DNA from: a virus
DNA: 25,509 bases
Strand: one strand, 5' to 3'
Virus record (IMG/VR): IMGVR_UViG_3300027747_004557
Coordinates: 1-25,509 of that record
Shown piece after piece: positions 1-8,008 of this stretch (positions are counted from its first letter, which is position 1; each line of letters opens with the position of its first letter). The position numbers were made by a program, and so were the translations under genes. The notes beneath the pieces were generated by a model. It saw only the letters and a program-made list of their open reading frames with translations. It had not been told where the DNA came from and did no database searches.

Positions 1-1368
1 AGGATCGTCGGCTACCGCAAGGTTCGCTGGAACGACACCCCCAAGACCCACGAGACCAGCTCCAAGACCGCCAAGCGCATGAAGAGCAAGAAGATCAACC
101 AGCGCAGGATGCCGCCGGGACTCAAGAGGTTCCTCAAGATGAAGCGCTCCCAGGTGAACCGCTCCATCGGCAAGCACATGAAGGAGTGGAACGTCATCGC
201 GGAGAACGTCCTCGGATTCGTGGACATGCAGTTCAACGGCCCCGACGTCAACCGCCTCCAGGTGCTCCGCAAGGACGGCGAGGTCGCCTCCGTCAGGGTT
301 CCGACCGTCGCCCTCCGCAACGAGGCCAGAGTCCTCAAGTTCGACTGGAAGACCATGAACACCGACGTCGTCGTCAAGAGACGCGACAGCAAGAAGATGC
401 ACGAAAGCGAGGACTTCACCACGGCCGTCTCGGAGCTCCGCAAGCTCAACGCGCTCTCTGATTCCAAGGGATTCGAGACCGCACTAGAGAACGCCGTGAC
501 CAAGCTCCCGGGCGTCGTGTACCTCACCGAGGACGAGCTCGCCAAGGGCATCAAGTCCTCGCTCGAGGCCGCCGGGGAAAGGAACTTCGACGACGAGGCC
601 TGCGCCTTCATCGCCGAGGGCCTGCTCCGCACGGCCCACGACTCCTTCTCCGACAGGATAAGCAAGATCATCAGGCTCGCCGGAGGCAAGCTCAACGAGC
701 AGGCCGCCGACCCGTACGCCGAGTTCAGAAGGATCGCCGACGAGTTCTACGCGAAGCTCGACGAGTCCGCCGAACTCGAGATGCAGGCCTTCGTCGACGT
801 CTACGAGTCGCTCCGCCAGGTGCACGAACTCGCCAAGGAAGAGAACAACGAGGACGTGGCGGTCGAGACCGCCTCCCACCTCGACGCACTCATGCCGATC
901 GTCACGGGCAAGACCGCTCTAGACTTCGAGACCCTCGGCGAGGCCGCCGAATGGCTCTACGACATCGTGGAGAACACGATGGGCGACGAGTGGAAGGTCT
1001 CCGAGCCGGTCGTGAGCGCCACGGGCGACCACCCCGAGGTGACCAAGAAGGGCAAGACCAGCCAGTCCCCCGCGGACATGGAAGGCTCGACGCCCGACGC
1101 CCACCACACCAGCGACGGAAAGGACTACAAGGGCGCCGCCGCCAGCGAACTGGAGAACGACGGCTGGAGCAACGTGGGAGGCGAAGGCGTCTACCCCGAA
1201 ATCGACAACCCCTACCTCCCGAAGGCCGAAGTTCCGACGATCACGGGGGAGAAGGACGTCGACTCCGACAACGGACAGCTCGCCCAGTGGGGCGACAACG
1301 ACACGTGGCCGAACCTGCAGAACCCCTACTCGAAGGCCTCGGTAACCCCGAAGTCCGTCAAGGAGTGA
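1..1368 (+). CDS. Unrecognised phage virion-operon protein, 5' partial
   Basis: The reading frame is open from the first base, so the true start may lie left of the window; the first internal ATG is at 79. I do not recognise the family. The visible N-terminal part (about residues 1-60 from the ATG) is strongly basic, rich in K and R. The middle is helical and acidic, with many E and A residues. The C-terminal 110 residues are low-complexity and polar, with a WPNLQNPY-type stretch. It ends one base before the ATG of the prohead protease, and the terminal AAGGAG inside its last codons is the ribosome-binding site of that gene, so the two are co-translated. In T4 the equivalent place, between portal and protease, holds prohead core proteins (gp67, gp68). 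A role in the prohead core is therefore inferred from position only. Confidence 0.75.
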   Translation, partial: RIVGYRKVRWNDTPKTHETSSKTAKRMKSKKINQRRMPPGLKRFLKMKRSQVNRSIGKHMKEWNVIAENVLGFVDMQFNGPDVNRLQVLRKDGEVASVRVPTVALRNEARVLKFDWKTMNTDVVVKRRDSKKMHESEDFTTAVSELRKLNALSDSKGFETALENAVTKLPGVVYLTEDELAKGIKSSLEAAGERNFDDEACAFIAEGLLRTAHDSFSDRISKIIRLAGGKLNEQAADPYAEFRRIADEFYAKLDESAELEMQAFVDVYESLRQVHELAKEENNEDVAVETASHLDALMPIVTGKTALDFETLGEAAEWLYDIVENTMGDEWKVSEPVVSATGDHPEVTKKGKTSQSPADMEGSTPDAHHTSDGKDYKGAAASELENDGWSNVGGEGVYPEIDNPYLPKAEVPTITGEKDVDSDNGQLAQWGDNDTWPNLQNPYSKASVTPKSVKE

Positions 1369-1369
1369 T

Positions 1370-2083
1370 ATGAAACTGCTTCTGGAAAGCGAGCTGACCC
1401 CAGGGTCGGTCTTCGAGAACAGACTCATCCTCGGGGGCTGCGGATGCGCCGTCCTCAACGAGATGGATCTCCACGAGTCCGCCGGCAACGGCGGGATCGT
1501 CAAGTTCAGAGGCAAGTTCCAGGAGGCCGACGCCGTCAACAAGAACAAGCGGACCTACCCCTTCAACGTCCTCAACGACAACGTCAAGGGACTCCAGGAG
1601 ACCATCAAGAACGGCGGGCTGATCGGCGAGCTCGACCACCCCACCGACTCGATCGTCCACTTCGCAAACGCCAGCCACAAGATCACCAGACTCTGGTGGG
1701 ACGGCAAGACCCTCATGGGAGAGGGCGTCATACTGAACACGCCCCACGGCAAGATCCTCAAGGCGCTCATCAACGACGGTGTGCGCGTGGGAATCTCCAG
1801 CCGCGGGGTGGGCAACGGTAAGGTCAACGAGGAAGGCATCCTCGTCATCGGAGAGAGCTACAAGCTCATCACCTTCGACGCGGTCGCCGACCCCAGCACA
1901 AGCCAGGCATTCCAGGAGAAAGTGGTCTCCAAAGAAAGCGTGGCCCACGCGGCATCCCCGGAGGAAACCCGCGCGTCGATAAAAAATGAAGCCAGCGGCA
2001 TACATACCCTGAACAAGGAAATAGTTATTGCCGCCCTCGGCGGAATAATCCAGAAACAGGCCAAAGCCATAAAGAGAGGTTGA
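1370..2083 (+). CDS. 21: Prohead core protease, T4 gp21-like
   Basis: This 237-residue protein is a serine protease of the T4 prohead endopeptidase type (MEROPS S80, herpes-assemblin-like fold). Such proteases act inside the prohead: they cut scaffold, capsid protein N-termini and internal head proteins at L/I-x-E sites, then destroy themselves. Visible landmarks are the GELDHP motif with H90, the GISSRG motif with S143/S144 and the DAVADPS motif with D170 and D174. Their order and spacing match the H-S-D triad of the family. It starts at an ATG preceded by AAGGAG that overlaps the upstream stop codon. Its own stop overlaps the region just before the scaffold gene, so this is an operon. The last 50 residues are basic and lysine-rich, as expected for a removable tail. 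Function is confident; the exact catalytic serine (143 or 144) is not settled from one sequence. Confidence 0.93.
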   Translation: MKLLLESELTPGSVFENRLILGGCGCAVLNEMDLHESAGNGGIVKFRGKFQEADAVNKNKRTYPFNVLNDNVKGLQETIKNGGLIGELDHPTDSIVHFANASHKITRLWWDGKTLMGEGVILNTPHGKILKALINDGVRVGISSRGVGNGKVNEEGILVIGESYKLITFDAVADPSTSQAFQEKVVSKESVAHAASPEETRASIKNEASGIHTLNKEIVIAALGGIIQKQAKAIKRG

Positions 2084-2088
2084 ATCAA

Positions 2089-3009
2089 ATGGAAAAGATT
2101 GTCGAAGCTTTGACTAAGCTGCTCCCCGAGGAAGCGGTATCCGAGGTCACCGAGGCCGTCAAGACGGAACTAGAGTCCGCCAAGCAGACCCTCGAGACCG
2201 AGTACAACACCAAGCTCGAAGAGGCCTACGCGGAACTCTCCGACGAGCTCAAGGGCGCCGAAGAGACCGCCATCAAGGGCTACAAGGAAGCCTACGCCAT
2301 CATCACCGACCTGCGCGCCCGTCTCGAGACCCAGCAGAAGGAGTTCGAGGCCAGTATGGAAGAGGGATACGAAGAGGCCTACCAGATGCTCGTCGCCGAG
2401 AAGGGCAAGAACGAGAACCTCGAGGTCGAGATGTACGAGACCTTCGACAAGAAGCTCCAGGAGATGAAGGAGTACATGGTCGACAAGGTCGACGCATTCC
2501 TCCAGTACAAGGGCTCGGACATCTACGAGAGCGCCCGCAAGGAGCTCGAGAACGACCCGCGCACCAGCGAACACAAGGTCGCGCTCGACAAGATCGTCGA
2601 GGCCGTGGCCAGCTACATCGGCGAAGAAGGGACCGTCGCGACCGACTCGGCCAAGACCGACGAGCTCGCCCGCAAGGTCGAGGAGATCAAGGCCCAGGTC
2701 AAGATCCTCGAGGCCAGGAACATCCGCCTCAGCGCCGAGAACACCAAACTTACCGAGGCCGTCAGGGAGCAGCAGAAGGTGCTCACCGAGTCGGTCAAGG
2801 CCGAGAAGAAAGAAAGAGCCGAAAGAGCGAAGAATGTGCAGGGGAGAGGACGTGCCGTCAACGAGGCGGAGGTAGTCGCCGAATGGACCGGAGACAAGAC
2901 CGCCAAGCCTGCCAAGGCAGACAACGTTGACAATACCCTGGTCGAGAGCATCGACCCGGACCTGCTACGTCAAATGCAGGTGCTAGCCGGGACGAAGAAG
3001 GAAGACTAA
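2089..3009 (+). CDS. 22: Prohead scaffold (core) protein, T4 gp22-like
   Basis: The product (306 residues) is almost entirely E, K, A and L with heptad-like spacing, predicted as long coiled coils over about residues 1-130 and 190-255. There is little else in it. That composition, and the position between the protease and the major capsid protein, are those of the T4 gp22 main scaffold, which forms the core around which the shell assembles and is then degraded by gp21. The TTG at 2080 would give three extra residues, but the ATG at 2089 has AGAGAGG about nine bases upstream and is preferred. The last 60 residues are less charged and end in a short leucine-rich helix, which in scaffolds often contacts the shell. 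Direct sequence similarity to gp22 is weak by eye, so the call leans on composition and gene order. Confidence 0.85.
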   Translation: MEKIVEALTKLLPEEAVSEVTEAVKTELESAKQTLETEYNTKLEEAYAELSDELKGAEETAIKGYKEAYAIITDLRARLETQQKEFEASMEEGYEEAYQMLVAEKGKNENLEVEMYETFDKKLQEMKEYMVDKVDAFLQYKGSDIYESARKELENDPRTSEHKVALDKIVEAVASYIGEEGTVATDSAKTDELARKVEEIKAQVKILEARNIRLSAENTKLTEAVREQQKVLTESVKAEKKERAERAKNVQGRGRAVNEAEVVAEWTGDKTAKPAKADNVDNTLVESIDPDLLRQMQVLAGTKKED

Positions 3010-3047
3010 GGGAAACCATTTCTAGTTAAACCAAGGAGAATTACCAA

Positions 3048-4475
3048 ATGCAAGCTAATGCAAAGTTCCTGAATGAAGCAAGGGAGCTGGAATCTCGTTG
3101 GGCGCAGACGGGTTTGCTAGAGAACATAAGCGACAAGTACACACGTTCTTGCACTGCCGTTCTCCTCGAAAACCAGCGCCTGATCAACGAGTCCTCGACC
3201 GACTCGGGCGACGTCGCCCAGTTCAAGAGGATCTCGATTCCGCTCGTTCGTAGAATCTATCCGCAGCTGATCGCCAACAAGGTCGTCAGCGTGCAGCCGC
3301 TACTCGGCCCGACCGGCCTCGTGTACTACCTCCGCTTTCGCTACGGTAGCAACAAGGGTTCCGTCCGCGGCGCCACCAAGAGCGGCTTCCCGACCGACGA
3401 CGTCAACTCGCTCCAGCAGCTCGCCTCCGGCGACGCCAACCTGAGCGTGTACTACTCGCACCAGTTCGTAGAGAACGAGTCGAGCAGCACCGACGCCGGC
3501 GGCACCAGCACGTCGCACGTCCTCGAGCACACCCCGGTCCTCGCCGGCACGGTGACGGGCACCGTGTACGACGGAAGCGTCGCAGTCCAGACCTTCGTGG
3601 TCTCGGAAAGCGGCTCGTTCACGTTCTCCGACATCAGCACACCCTCGCACAAGGTCACCAGCGCCACGCTGAACCTGACCACCGGCGAGATGGGCCTGAC
3701 GTGGAACAGCGACCCGGGTGCGAACCATGTCGTCGTCTCGTACGAGTACAACATGGAGTGCAACCAGGACCTCCCCGAAATCAACCTCGTCGTTGAGTCG
3801 GAAGAGATCGCTGCCAAGACCCGCAAGCTGAAGGCCGTCTGGAGCTACGAAGCCCAGCAGGACCTCCGCTCGCAGCACAACCTCGACGCCGAGGCTGAGC
3901 TCACCGCCGTCCTGGCACAGGAGATCAACCTCGAGATCGACCGTGAGGTTCTCTCGGACCTGCGCAACAACGCCGGCACCGTGGCCTCGTGGGACTTCAA
4001 CACCGCCCTTGGTGACACCATCAAGGAAAAGTACGAGTCCCTCTACGTCAAGGTCGTCGAGGTCAGCAACGTGGTGCATCGCAAGACGCTCCGCGGCGGC
4101 TGCAACTGGCTCGTGACCAGCCCCGAAGTCGCCTCGATCTTCGAGACGGCCACCGCTGGTTTCGCCCCGGCTCCGTCGGAAGGTTTCACCAGCTCGCTCG
4201 GCATCCAGTATGTCGGCACGGTGAACAACCGCTGGAGGCTCTACAAGGATCCGCTGTTCCCCACGGGACAGATCCTCATGGGCTACAAGGGCGACTCGTA
4301 CATGGACAGTGGTTACTTCTACTGCCCGTACGTGCCACTCACCCAGACGCCAGTCGTGCTCGATCCCGAGTCCTTCTGCCCGCGTAAGGGAATTTTAACA
4401 AGGTATGGGAAGAAGCTGCTAAGAGAGGGCGCGAAATTCTATGCCCGCCTCTCGATCGCAAATTTTGTGATATAG
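3048..4475 (+). CDS. 23: Major capsid protein, T4 gp23-like
   Basis: This 475-residue protein is the shell subunit. The stretch around residues 63-100 (VRRIYPQL, then QPLLGPTG, then LRFRYG) matches the conserved core of T4 gp23 (VRRAIPNL, QPMNSPTG, LRAVYG). As in gp23, an N-terminal delta domain is probably removed by the protease: FLNE before A11 and LINE before S49 both fit the L/I-x-E rule. About residues 165-255 are rich in T, S, V and G with a YDGSVAVQTF / TLNLTTGEMGL pattern, a beta-rich insertion seen in many relatives. The region beginning SYEYNMECNQDLPEINLVV returns to the conserved capsid fold. The gene has a good AAGGAG site eight bases before ATG and is followed within 30 bases by a strong terminator, consistent with very high expression. 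Confidence 0.95.
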   Translation: MQANAKFLNEARELESRWAQTGLLENISDKYTRSCTAVLLENQRLINESSTDSGDVAQFKRISIPLVRRIYPQLIANKVVSVQPLLGPTGLVYYLRFRYGSNKGSVRGATKSGFPTDDVNSLQQLASGDANLSVYYSHQFVENESSSTDAGGTSTSHVLEHTPVLAGTVTGTVYDGSVAVQTFVVSESGSFTFSDISTPSHKVTSATLNLTTGEMGLTWNSDPGANHVVVSYEYNMECNQDLPEINLVVESEEIAAKTRKLKAVWSYEAQQDLRSQHNLDAEAELTAVLAQEINLEIDREVLSDLRNNAGTVASWDFNTALGDTIKEKYESLYVKVVEVSNVVHRKTLRGGCNWLVTSPEVASIFETATAGFAPAPSEGFTSSLGIQYVGTVNNRWRLYKDPLFPTGQILMGYKGDSYMDSGYFYCPYVPLTQTPVVLDPESFCPRKGILTRYGKKLLREGAKFYARLSIANFVI

Positions 4476-4503
4476 GCATGAACACCTGTTCACTATGAAA
4501 ACT

Positions 4504-4537
4504 AAACCCGCTTGGGGAAACCCAAGCGGGTTTTTTT
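4504..4537 (+). terminator. Intrinsic terminator after the major capsid gene
   Basis: A perfect 13-bp stem (AAACCCGCTTGGG pairing with CCCAAGCGGGTTT) closes a GAAA tetraloop and runs into seven T residues. It lies 28 bases after the capsid stop codon. The opposite strand reads the same stem followed by TTTAGTTTT, so it may also stop transcripts of the convergent endonuclease gene, whose stop codon lies inside the T run. Confidence 0.95.
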
Positions 4538-5708
4538 ATGCCTTTACCTGGCAAAATTCAACATGGGAAAGCATCTTGAGTTGCTTCAGGTCTATGCTGT
4601 TTGACTTGAGGTATTTCTCGTCAACATACATGAACTCAAACCCATTTTGTTTGCAGAACTTTTGTCCCGCATCAACTTTGTACCCGACCTCTTGCTCCTT
4701 CATCCTAAAGGCGGGTTTTATTTCAGCCAAGAGTGGGCATTTTGATTTCCTGAAGGCAAAGAAGTCCGGTATGTAGTTCCTGATCACACCAGGAGCCTTC
4801 TCATACTGTATTGCGAATGGTTCATTCTCATACCAAGCCACATCTTCATCATTGTCAAAAATGTAGTGCATCATTAATTCAAGGCTTGACCTGAAGAAGG
4901 CCTTTTCTTTTTTGCACTTGGAGCTCGTGAAATACCCTGTGATGTAGAAGCGCTTGTCCTCGGGGTTAAACTCACCAGACAAAATCTTCTCTGTCATCCT
5001 CTGGCTCTGCTTCTGGTTCCACTCCTCGGGTCTGACAATGCCCTTTGCCCAAGGGGCGGCCCAAGACTCAGCCAGCCAGTCCCGGCAGTTCTCCCGCAGG
5101 TAGTCCTTCATCTCTGGGAGTTGGTTGTAATGCTCAACCCCGTATCTCTGGAGAGTGGTCTGCGCCATCTTGATCCTGACCTCTGGGGTCTGGGCGACAT
5201 TCTCTACTCCGTACCTTTCCATGTTGGTTTTCTTGGTCTTCTTTTTGACCTCCTCGGACTGCATGGCGTGATCAACACCGTACTTCTCCTGTATGGTCTG
5301 GCGCTGGCGCTCCTTGGTCTCTTTGAGGTGCATGGGGTGTTCCACCCCGTACCTTTCCAAGGAGGTCTGCCTGTGTTTCTCCACCCACTGCTTCTTGAAC
5401 TCTTCGTCCTTGAACTTGGCCTTCCTCTCCTCGACCAGCTCCTTTTTGTTCAAGGGCATCTCCATGCCATACTTCTCAAGGCAAGTTTTCTTGATCTTTT
5501 CCTGAGCATCCTTGCTCTTCATGGGGTTCTTGTTTTTCATGAAGCACTTTCGGCAGATGTGCTTTCCTCCGTTGTCGCCGAAGTTCTTTTCGGCATACCG
5601 CAACTTCAGCATTCTCTCTTGGCCGCATGTTTCAAATCCCCCGTCGCAGTCGTACTTTATCTTGACATCGTGGCTCTTGATGACGCCTTCTGTTTTTTCT
5701 AGGTACAT
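4536..5708 (-). CDS. Freestanding PD-(D/E)XK endonuclease, putative homing type
   Basis: This is the only clear gene on the minus strand. The start at 5708 gives 390 residues and has AAGGA eight bases upstream; an upstream ATG at 5738 would run into a palindrome. Residues about 20-60 contain two cysteine pairs (CxxxxxxC and CRKC), a probable zinc site. Residues about 80-195 hold five copies of a (E/Q)(K/R)YG(V/M)(E/D) repeat, spaced about 20-35 residues apart, as seen in phage-encoded homing-type endonucleases and probably contacting DNA. The C-terminal domain has E277 in RSSLE, D315 in YIPDFF and E329/K331 in AEIKP, the ordered residues of a PD-(D/E)XK nuclease. It sits convergent to the major capsid gene, a common site for phage homing endonucleases. 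Nuclease fold is well supported; homing activity is inferred. Confidence 0.82.
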   Translation of the reverse strand: MYLEKTEGVIKSHDVKIKYDCDGGFETCGQERMLKLRYAEKNFGDNGGKHICRKCFMKNKNPMKSKDAQEKIKKTCLEKYGMEMPLNKKELVEERKAKFKDEEFKKQWVEKHRQTSLERYGVEHPMHLKETKERQRQTIQEKYGVDHAMQSEEVKKKTKKTNMERYGVENVAQTPEVRIKMAQTTLQRYGVEHYNQLPEMKDYLRENCRDWLAESWAAPWAKGIVRPEEWNQKQSQRMTEKILSGEFNPEDKRFYITGYFTSSKCKKEKAFFRSSLELMMHYIFDNDEDVAWYENEPFAIQYEKAPGVIRNYIPDFFAFRKSKCPLLAEIKPAFRMKEQEVGYKVDAGQKFCKQNGFEFMYVDEKYLKSNSIDLKQLKMLSHVEFCQVKA

Positions 5709-5720
5709 ATTGTTTTTCCT

Positions 5721-5757
5721 TGCGTGATTGACTACCATATATGTAGTAAGTCACGCA
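5721..5757. promoter_or_regulatory. 37-bp near-palindrome between divergent genes
   Basis: The two arms (TGCGTGATTGACTAC and GTAGTAAGTCACGCA) pair at 13 of 15 positions plus one G-T wobble, around a 7-base loop CATATAT. It lies between the start of the endonuclease gene on the minus strand and the zinc-ribbon gene on the plus strand. It could be an operator, a hairpin in either leader, or a nuclease target. No convincing -35/-10 pair was found next to it. Confidence 0.6.
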
Positions 5758-5775
5758 TAAAATTGAAAGGCCAAA

Positions 5776-6169
5776 ATGAATCAAGAAGAAAAAAGGCTGG
5801 CAGAGAAGAGGGCGGCTTGCAACGAGAGGGTCAAGAAGCACTATGCCGAGAAGATCGCCACCGACAAGGTCCAAGTCTACTGCGAGTACTGCCAGGTGAC
5901 CCACGAGGCCCTCCGGCTCACCTACGACAAGAACATAGCCCGCAACGGCAGGTACATCTGCGAGCGCGAGGGAGGGCACATAGCGGGCAGCAGGCCCAAG
6001 CCACATCTCAGGAAGGCCAATCCCTACGAGGCGGAGGGGAAGAAGGAGTGTCTGGGGTGCAAGCAAGTCCGTCCTTCCCCTTGATTCCTTCAGTTCTGGC
6101 AAGAGCAAGTGCAAGGAGTGCAGGAGTCGGTCTGCAAAGGAGAAATATGCCAAGAAGAAGGCTAGATAG
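5776..6169 (+). pseudogene. Small zinc-ribbon protein gene, broken by a 4-bp duplication
   Basis: Translation from ATG 5776 gives a basic protein with CEYC, then CEREGGH, then ECLGCKQV, and stops at 6084. GTCC occurs twice in tandem at 6067-6074. Removing one copy restores the frame through FSSGKSKCKECRSRSAKEKY to a stop at 6169, a 129-residue protein. The restored end matches the copy at 9642-9870, where the same C-terminal motif (CLGC...L..F......CKECR...NEKYA.KK) is intact. Paired CxxC motifs of this spacing are common in zinc-ribbon proteins linked to phage HNH nucleases, but no HNH motif is visible, so function is unknown. SD-like GAAAGG precedes the ATG. Its last codons (AAGAAGAAGGCTAGATAGGGC) form the leader of a vestigial downstream ATG. 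Confidence 0.75.
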
Positions 6170-6172
6170 GGC

Positions 6173-6202
6173 ATGAAGAAGTTCAAAAAATATTCGGAAT
6201 AA
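6173..6202 (+). other. Vestigial start of a capsid-targeted gene (MKKFKKYSE)
   Basis: Directly after the zinc-ribbon stop, a 9-codon frame begins MKKF, in the same position relative to GCTAGATAGGGCATGAAG as the complete genes at 7322, 9878 and 10537. It then stops. It looks like the remnant of a lost cassette whose body was replaced by the AT-rich gene at 6247. It is too short to be called a gene. Confidence 0.35.
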
Positions 6203-6246
6203 GGCACATTCCTTTAACTTGTCAGTGAATCAATGGCGGGGCTAGT

Positions 6247-7245
6247 ATGAAAATATTTGAAGTGGGTTTAGGATCAGAAAAGATATTAGTATGTCAATAT
6301 GCTCCGAGCATACAAATTCAATCTGCTCTTGATCCCATTTCAAAAGAGTATTTTCTAAAGATATTCAAAAGTAAAAAGCCTAACATAGATGAATTCGCTC
6401 ATTCATATGTGCCAGCAGACACAAGTGGTCAAAGTATGGGTGCTAGAATGGTAGTATACAGCGATGCGAAGATTGTATTGGGCAAGGCTCCTAATCATGC
6501 ATATTTAATGTATCAACCTGGGTCTGTTGGGTCTAGGGTTGAGGGGTATTATTCTACAAAAAAGAAATCTATTGTTTTTTCGGGCGAGGAAAACAGTCAA
6601 TATTCTCAGGCTTTTGATAATCGATCTTGGAAAACTATTTTTTCTCGTCTTTCTATAAGTGGGCTTGTGGATGACAATTGGAAGATAAGGGGCTGTCCGC
6701 CGGTGTGTGGCGAAAGAGAATTCGTTAATGTGGGAGAAATTATATCGGGGTACTGGGATAGTGGTGTAGAGGGAAAAGAAAAAACATTGAAAAGAAAAGA
6801 TGCAGAAAGCTTGGTTCAGAACTTTAGGATTAAAAAGGCAATACAAAATAAAGATTTAAATCACATGGCGTATTTGTACAGATATGCAGACGGCCAGGTT
6901 CACTCGGGCAGAATCAAGACCTTCCTAGAGTGGCTTGGCGGTGGTTTTCTCTACCACGGGGCCGATCCGGACAACAGAGAAAGCATAAGGGCACAGGGGC
7001 TGAAGGCGAGCAATCCTGCCGAGGACGATTCCGACCTCCACGACGAAGGAGAGGAGAGAAGGGGTGTTTGGGTTTTTGAGGACATAGAGGACGCCATGGA
7101 GTGGGGCCAGGACGTGTGGGAGGTTGACGCTCGCGGACTTGAAATGGGAGACCTAGTGGGCGAGGAACATTCCTTTGTAAAGTCGGATATTCCTCCAAAC
7201 CGCATAAGGCTTGTCGTTGCGGCCGGCGAGAGGCTCGCCTCCTAG
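6247..7245 (+). CDS. Two-part protein with a C-terminal ADP-ribosyltransferase-like domain
   Basis: This 332-residue protein has two parts of different composition. Residues 1-220 are encoded by AT-rich DNA unlike all neighbours; I do not recognise that part. From residue 222 the DNA becomes GC-rich and reads RIKTFLEWL, the capsid-targeting-like peptide that begins the neighbouring genes, but with ATC where they have ATG. Residues 234-330 look like an ADP-ribosyltransferase fold of the KptA/DarT kind: YHGA at 236-239 followed by NRESIRAQGL, then GVWVFEDIEDAMEWG (273-287), WEVDARGL and finally SDIPPNRIRLV. In T4 the head-packaged Alt protein is also an ADP-ribosyltransferase with a targeting peptide. 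The NAD-binding role is inferred from motifs. The start (ATG 6247) follows GGGG in a leader repeat. Confidence 0.7.
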   Translation: MKIFEVGLGSEKILVCQYAPSIQIQSALDPISKEYFLKIFKSKKPNIDEFAHSYVPADTSGQSMGARMVVYSDAKIVLGKAPNHAYLMYQPGSVGSRVEGYYSTKKKSIVFSGEENSQYSQAFDNRSWKTIFSRLSISGLVDDNWKIRGCPPVCGEREFVNVGEIISGYWDSGVEGKEKTLKRKDAESLVQNFRIKKAIQNKDLNHMAYLYRYADGQVHSGRIKTFLEWLGGGFLYHGADPDNRESIRAQGLKASNPAEDDSDLHDEGEERRGVWVFEDIEDAMEWGQDVWEVDARGLEMGDLVGEEHSFVKSDIPPNRIRLVVAAGERLAS

Positions 7246-7320
7246 GGCTGTCATCACTTAAAATGAGTTCCTATGGGTCTCGCCAACGAGAAATACGCCC
7301 TTAAAATGGCTAGATAGGCG
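7235..7320 (+). repeat. Cassette leader repeat, copy with zinc-ribbon gene tail
   Basis: The block starts with TCGCCTCCTAGGGCT, overlapping the end of the ADP-ribosyltransferase-like gene. It continues through a diverged spacer to the tail of the zinc-ribbon gene (encoding NEKYALKMAR stop) and GGCTAGATAGGCGC directly before the next ATG. A second copy lies at 8087-8170. Confidence 0.65.
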
Positions 7321-7321
7321 C

Positions 7322-8008
7322 ATGAAGACATTTTACGAATGGTTGAAGGCGGACCCGGAGAAGGAGATTGAGGCGAAGAATGCGCTCAACATGACCGTGA
7401 GTCTGCCGAGTTCGGGTGGCGGGCACATTTTTGACTTCATCGGTGGCCTCACGAGGGGGTTCCACCTGAACACGGTGGTGGGCAGGATGATGACTCCTTG
7501 GACGAACACTCTCACCATTGAGAGTTGGCGGAGGTCGCTCGCCGAGAACCTGAGGGGTGACGACGGCATGCCGAACGACAACTTCATGGCCGCCTACGAC
7601 CTTTTCAAGAACGAGATCGCCATGGCGGTTCGGGACCTGCCCCACAAGTCCGCCAGGGACGTAAGGACGGACGCCGAAGTGGACGTGCTCGGTCCCTCAA
7701 AGGAGTTCCTGAAGGGTTACGAAGGCGATTCGGAGGGTTATCTGACGCACTTGGGGAGGGCCTTTGAAATTTGCATGAAGGTCTTTCCGCCGAAGACATT
7801 TTCTAGCGTTGCGCTCCAGCAGTCGGACAACTTCAGGAACTTCTTGGAGCTGGTGCGGGACGAGTTCATGACGTTCGGGGAGAGGCTGCCCGCGATGAGG
7901 GACGGCGGGCTGGAGCGCAACAGGGATGAGGAGAAGAAGATAAACAGGGCCATACGCAAGTACGAGTCGTTCAGGAGGCGGGTTTTCGGTGGGCTCTACG
8001 GCTCCTGA
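7322..8008 (+). CDS. Unknown protein with capsid-targeting-like N-terminus (MKTFYEWL)
   Basis: The 228-residue product begins MKTFYEWLKA, close to the T4 internal-protein targeting peptide MKTYQEFIAE. I do not recognise the rest. Visible features are a glycine-rich stretch (SSGGGHIFDFIGGLTRG, about residues 30-46), a helical middle and a basic C-terminus (RNRDEEKKINRAIRKYESFRRRVFGG). No clear L-x-E cleavage site for the prohead protease follows the peptide. The ATG follows GGCTAGATAGGCGC, the leader shared with neighbouring cassettes. Base composition is GC-rich like the head operon. Packaging in the head is inferred from the N-terminal peptide and from the neighbouring protease; the biochemical role is unknown. 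Confidence 0.72.
   Translation: MKTFYEWLKADPEKEIEAKNALNMTVSLPSSGGGHIFDFIGGLTRGFHLNTVVGRMMTPWTNTLTIESWRRSLAENLRGDDGMPNDNFMAAYDLFKNEIAMAVRDLPHKSARDVRTDAEVDVLGPSKEFLKGYEGDSEGYLTHLGRAFEICMKVFPPKTFSSVALQQSDNFRNFLELVRDEFMTFGERLPAMRDGGLERNRDEEKKINRAIRKYESFRRRVFGGLYGS

Noticed and set aside
5721-5775. Sigma-70-type promoter with TTGACT at 5728
   Set aside because: The nearest AT-rich -10-like hexamer is 22-24 bases away, too far for a normal spacer; the TTGACT falls inside the palindrome arm.
6060-6090. Programmed ribosomal frameshift in the zinc-ribbon gene
   Set aside because: The shift is explained by a plain GTCC duplication; no slippery heptamer or obvious downstream pseudoknot was seen.
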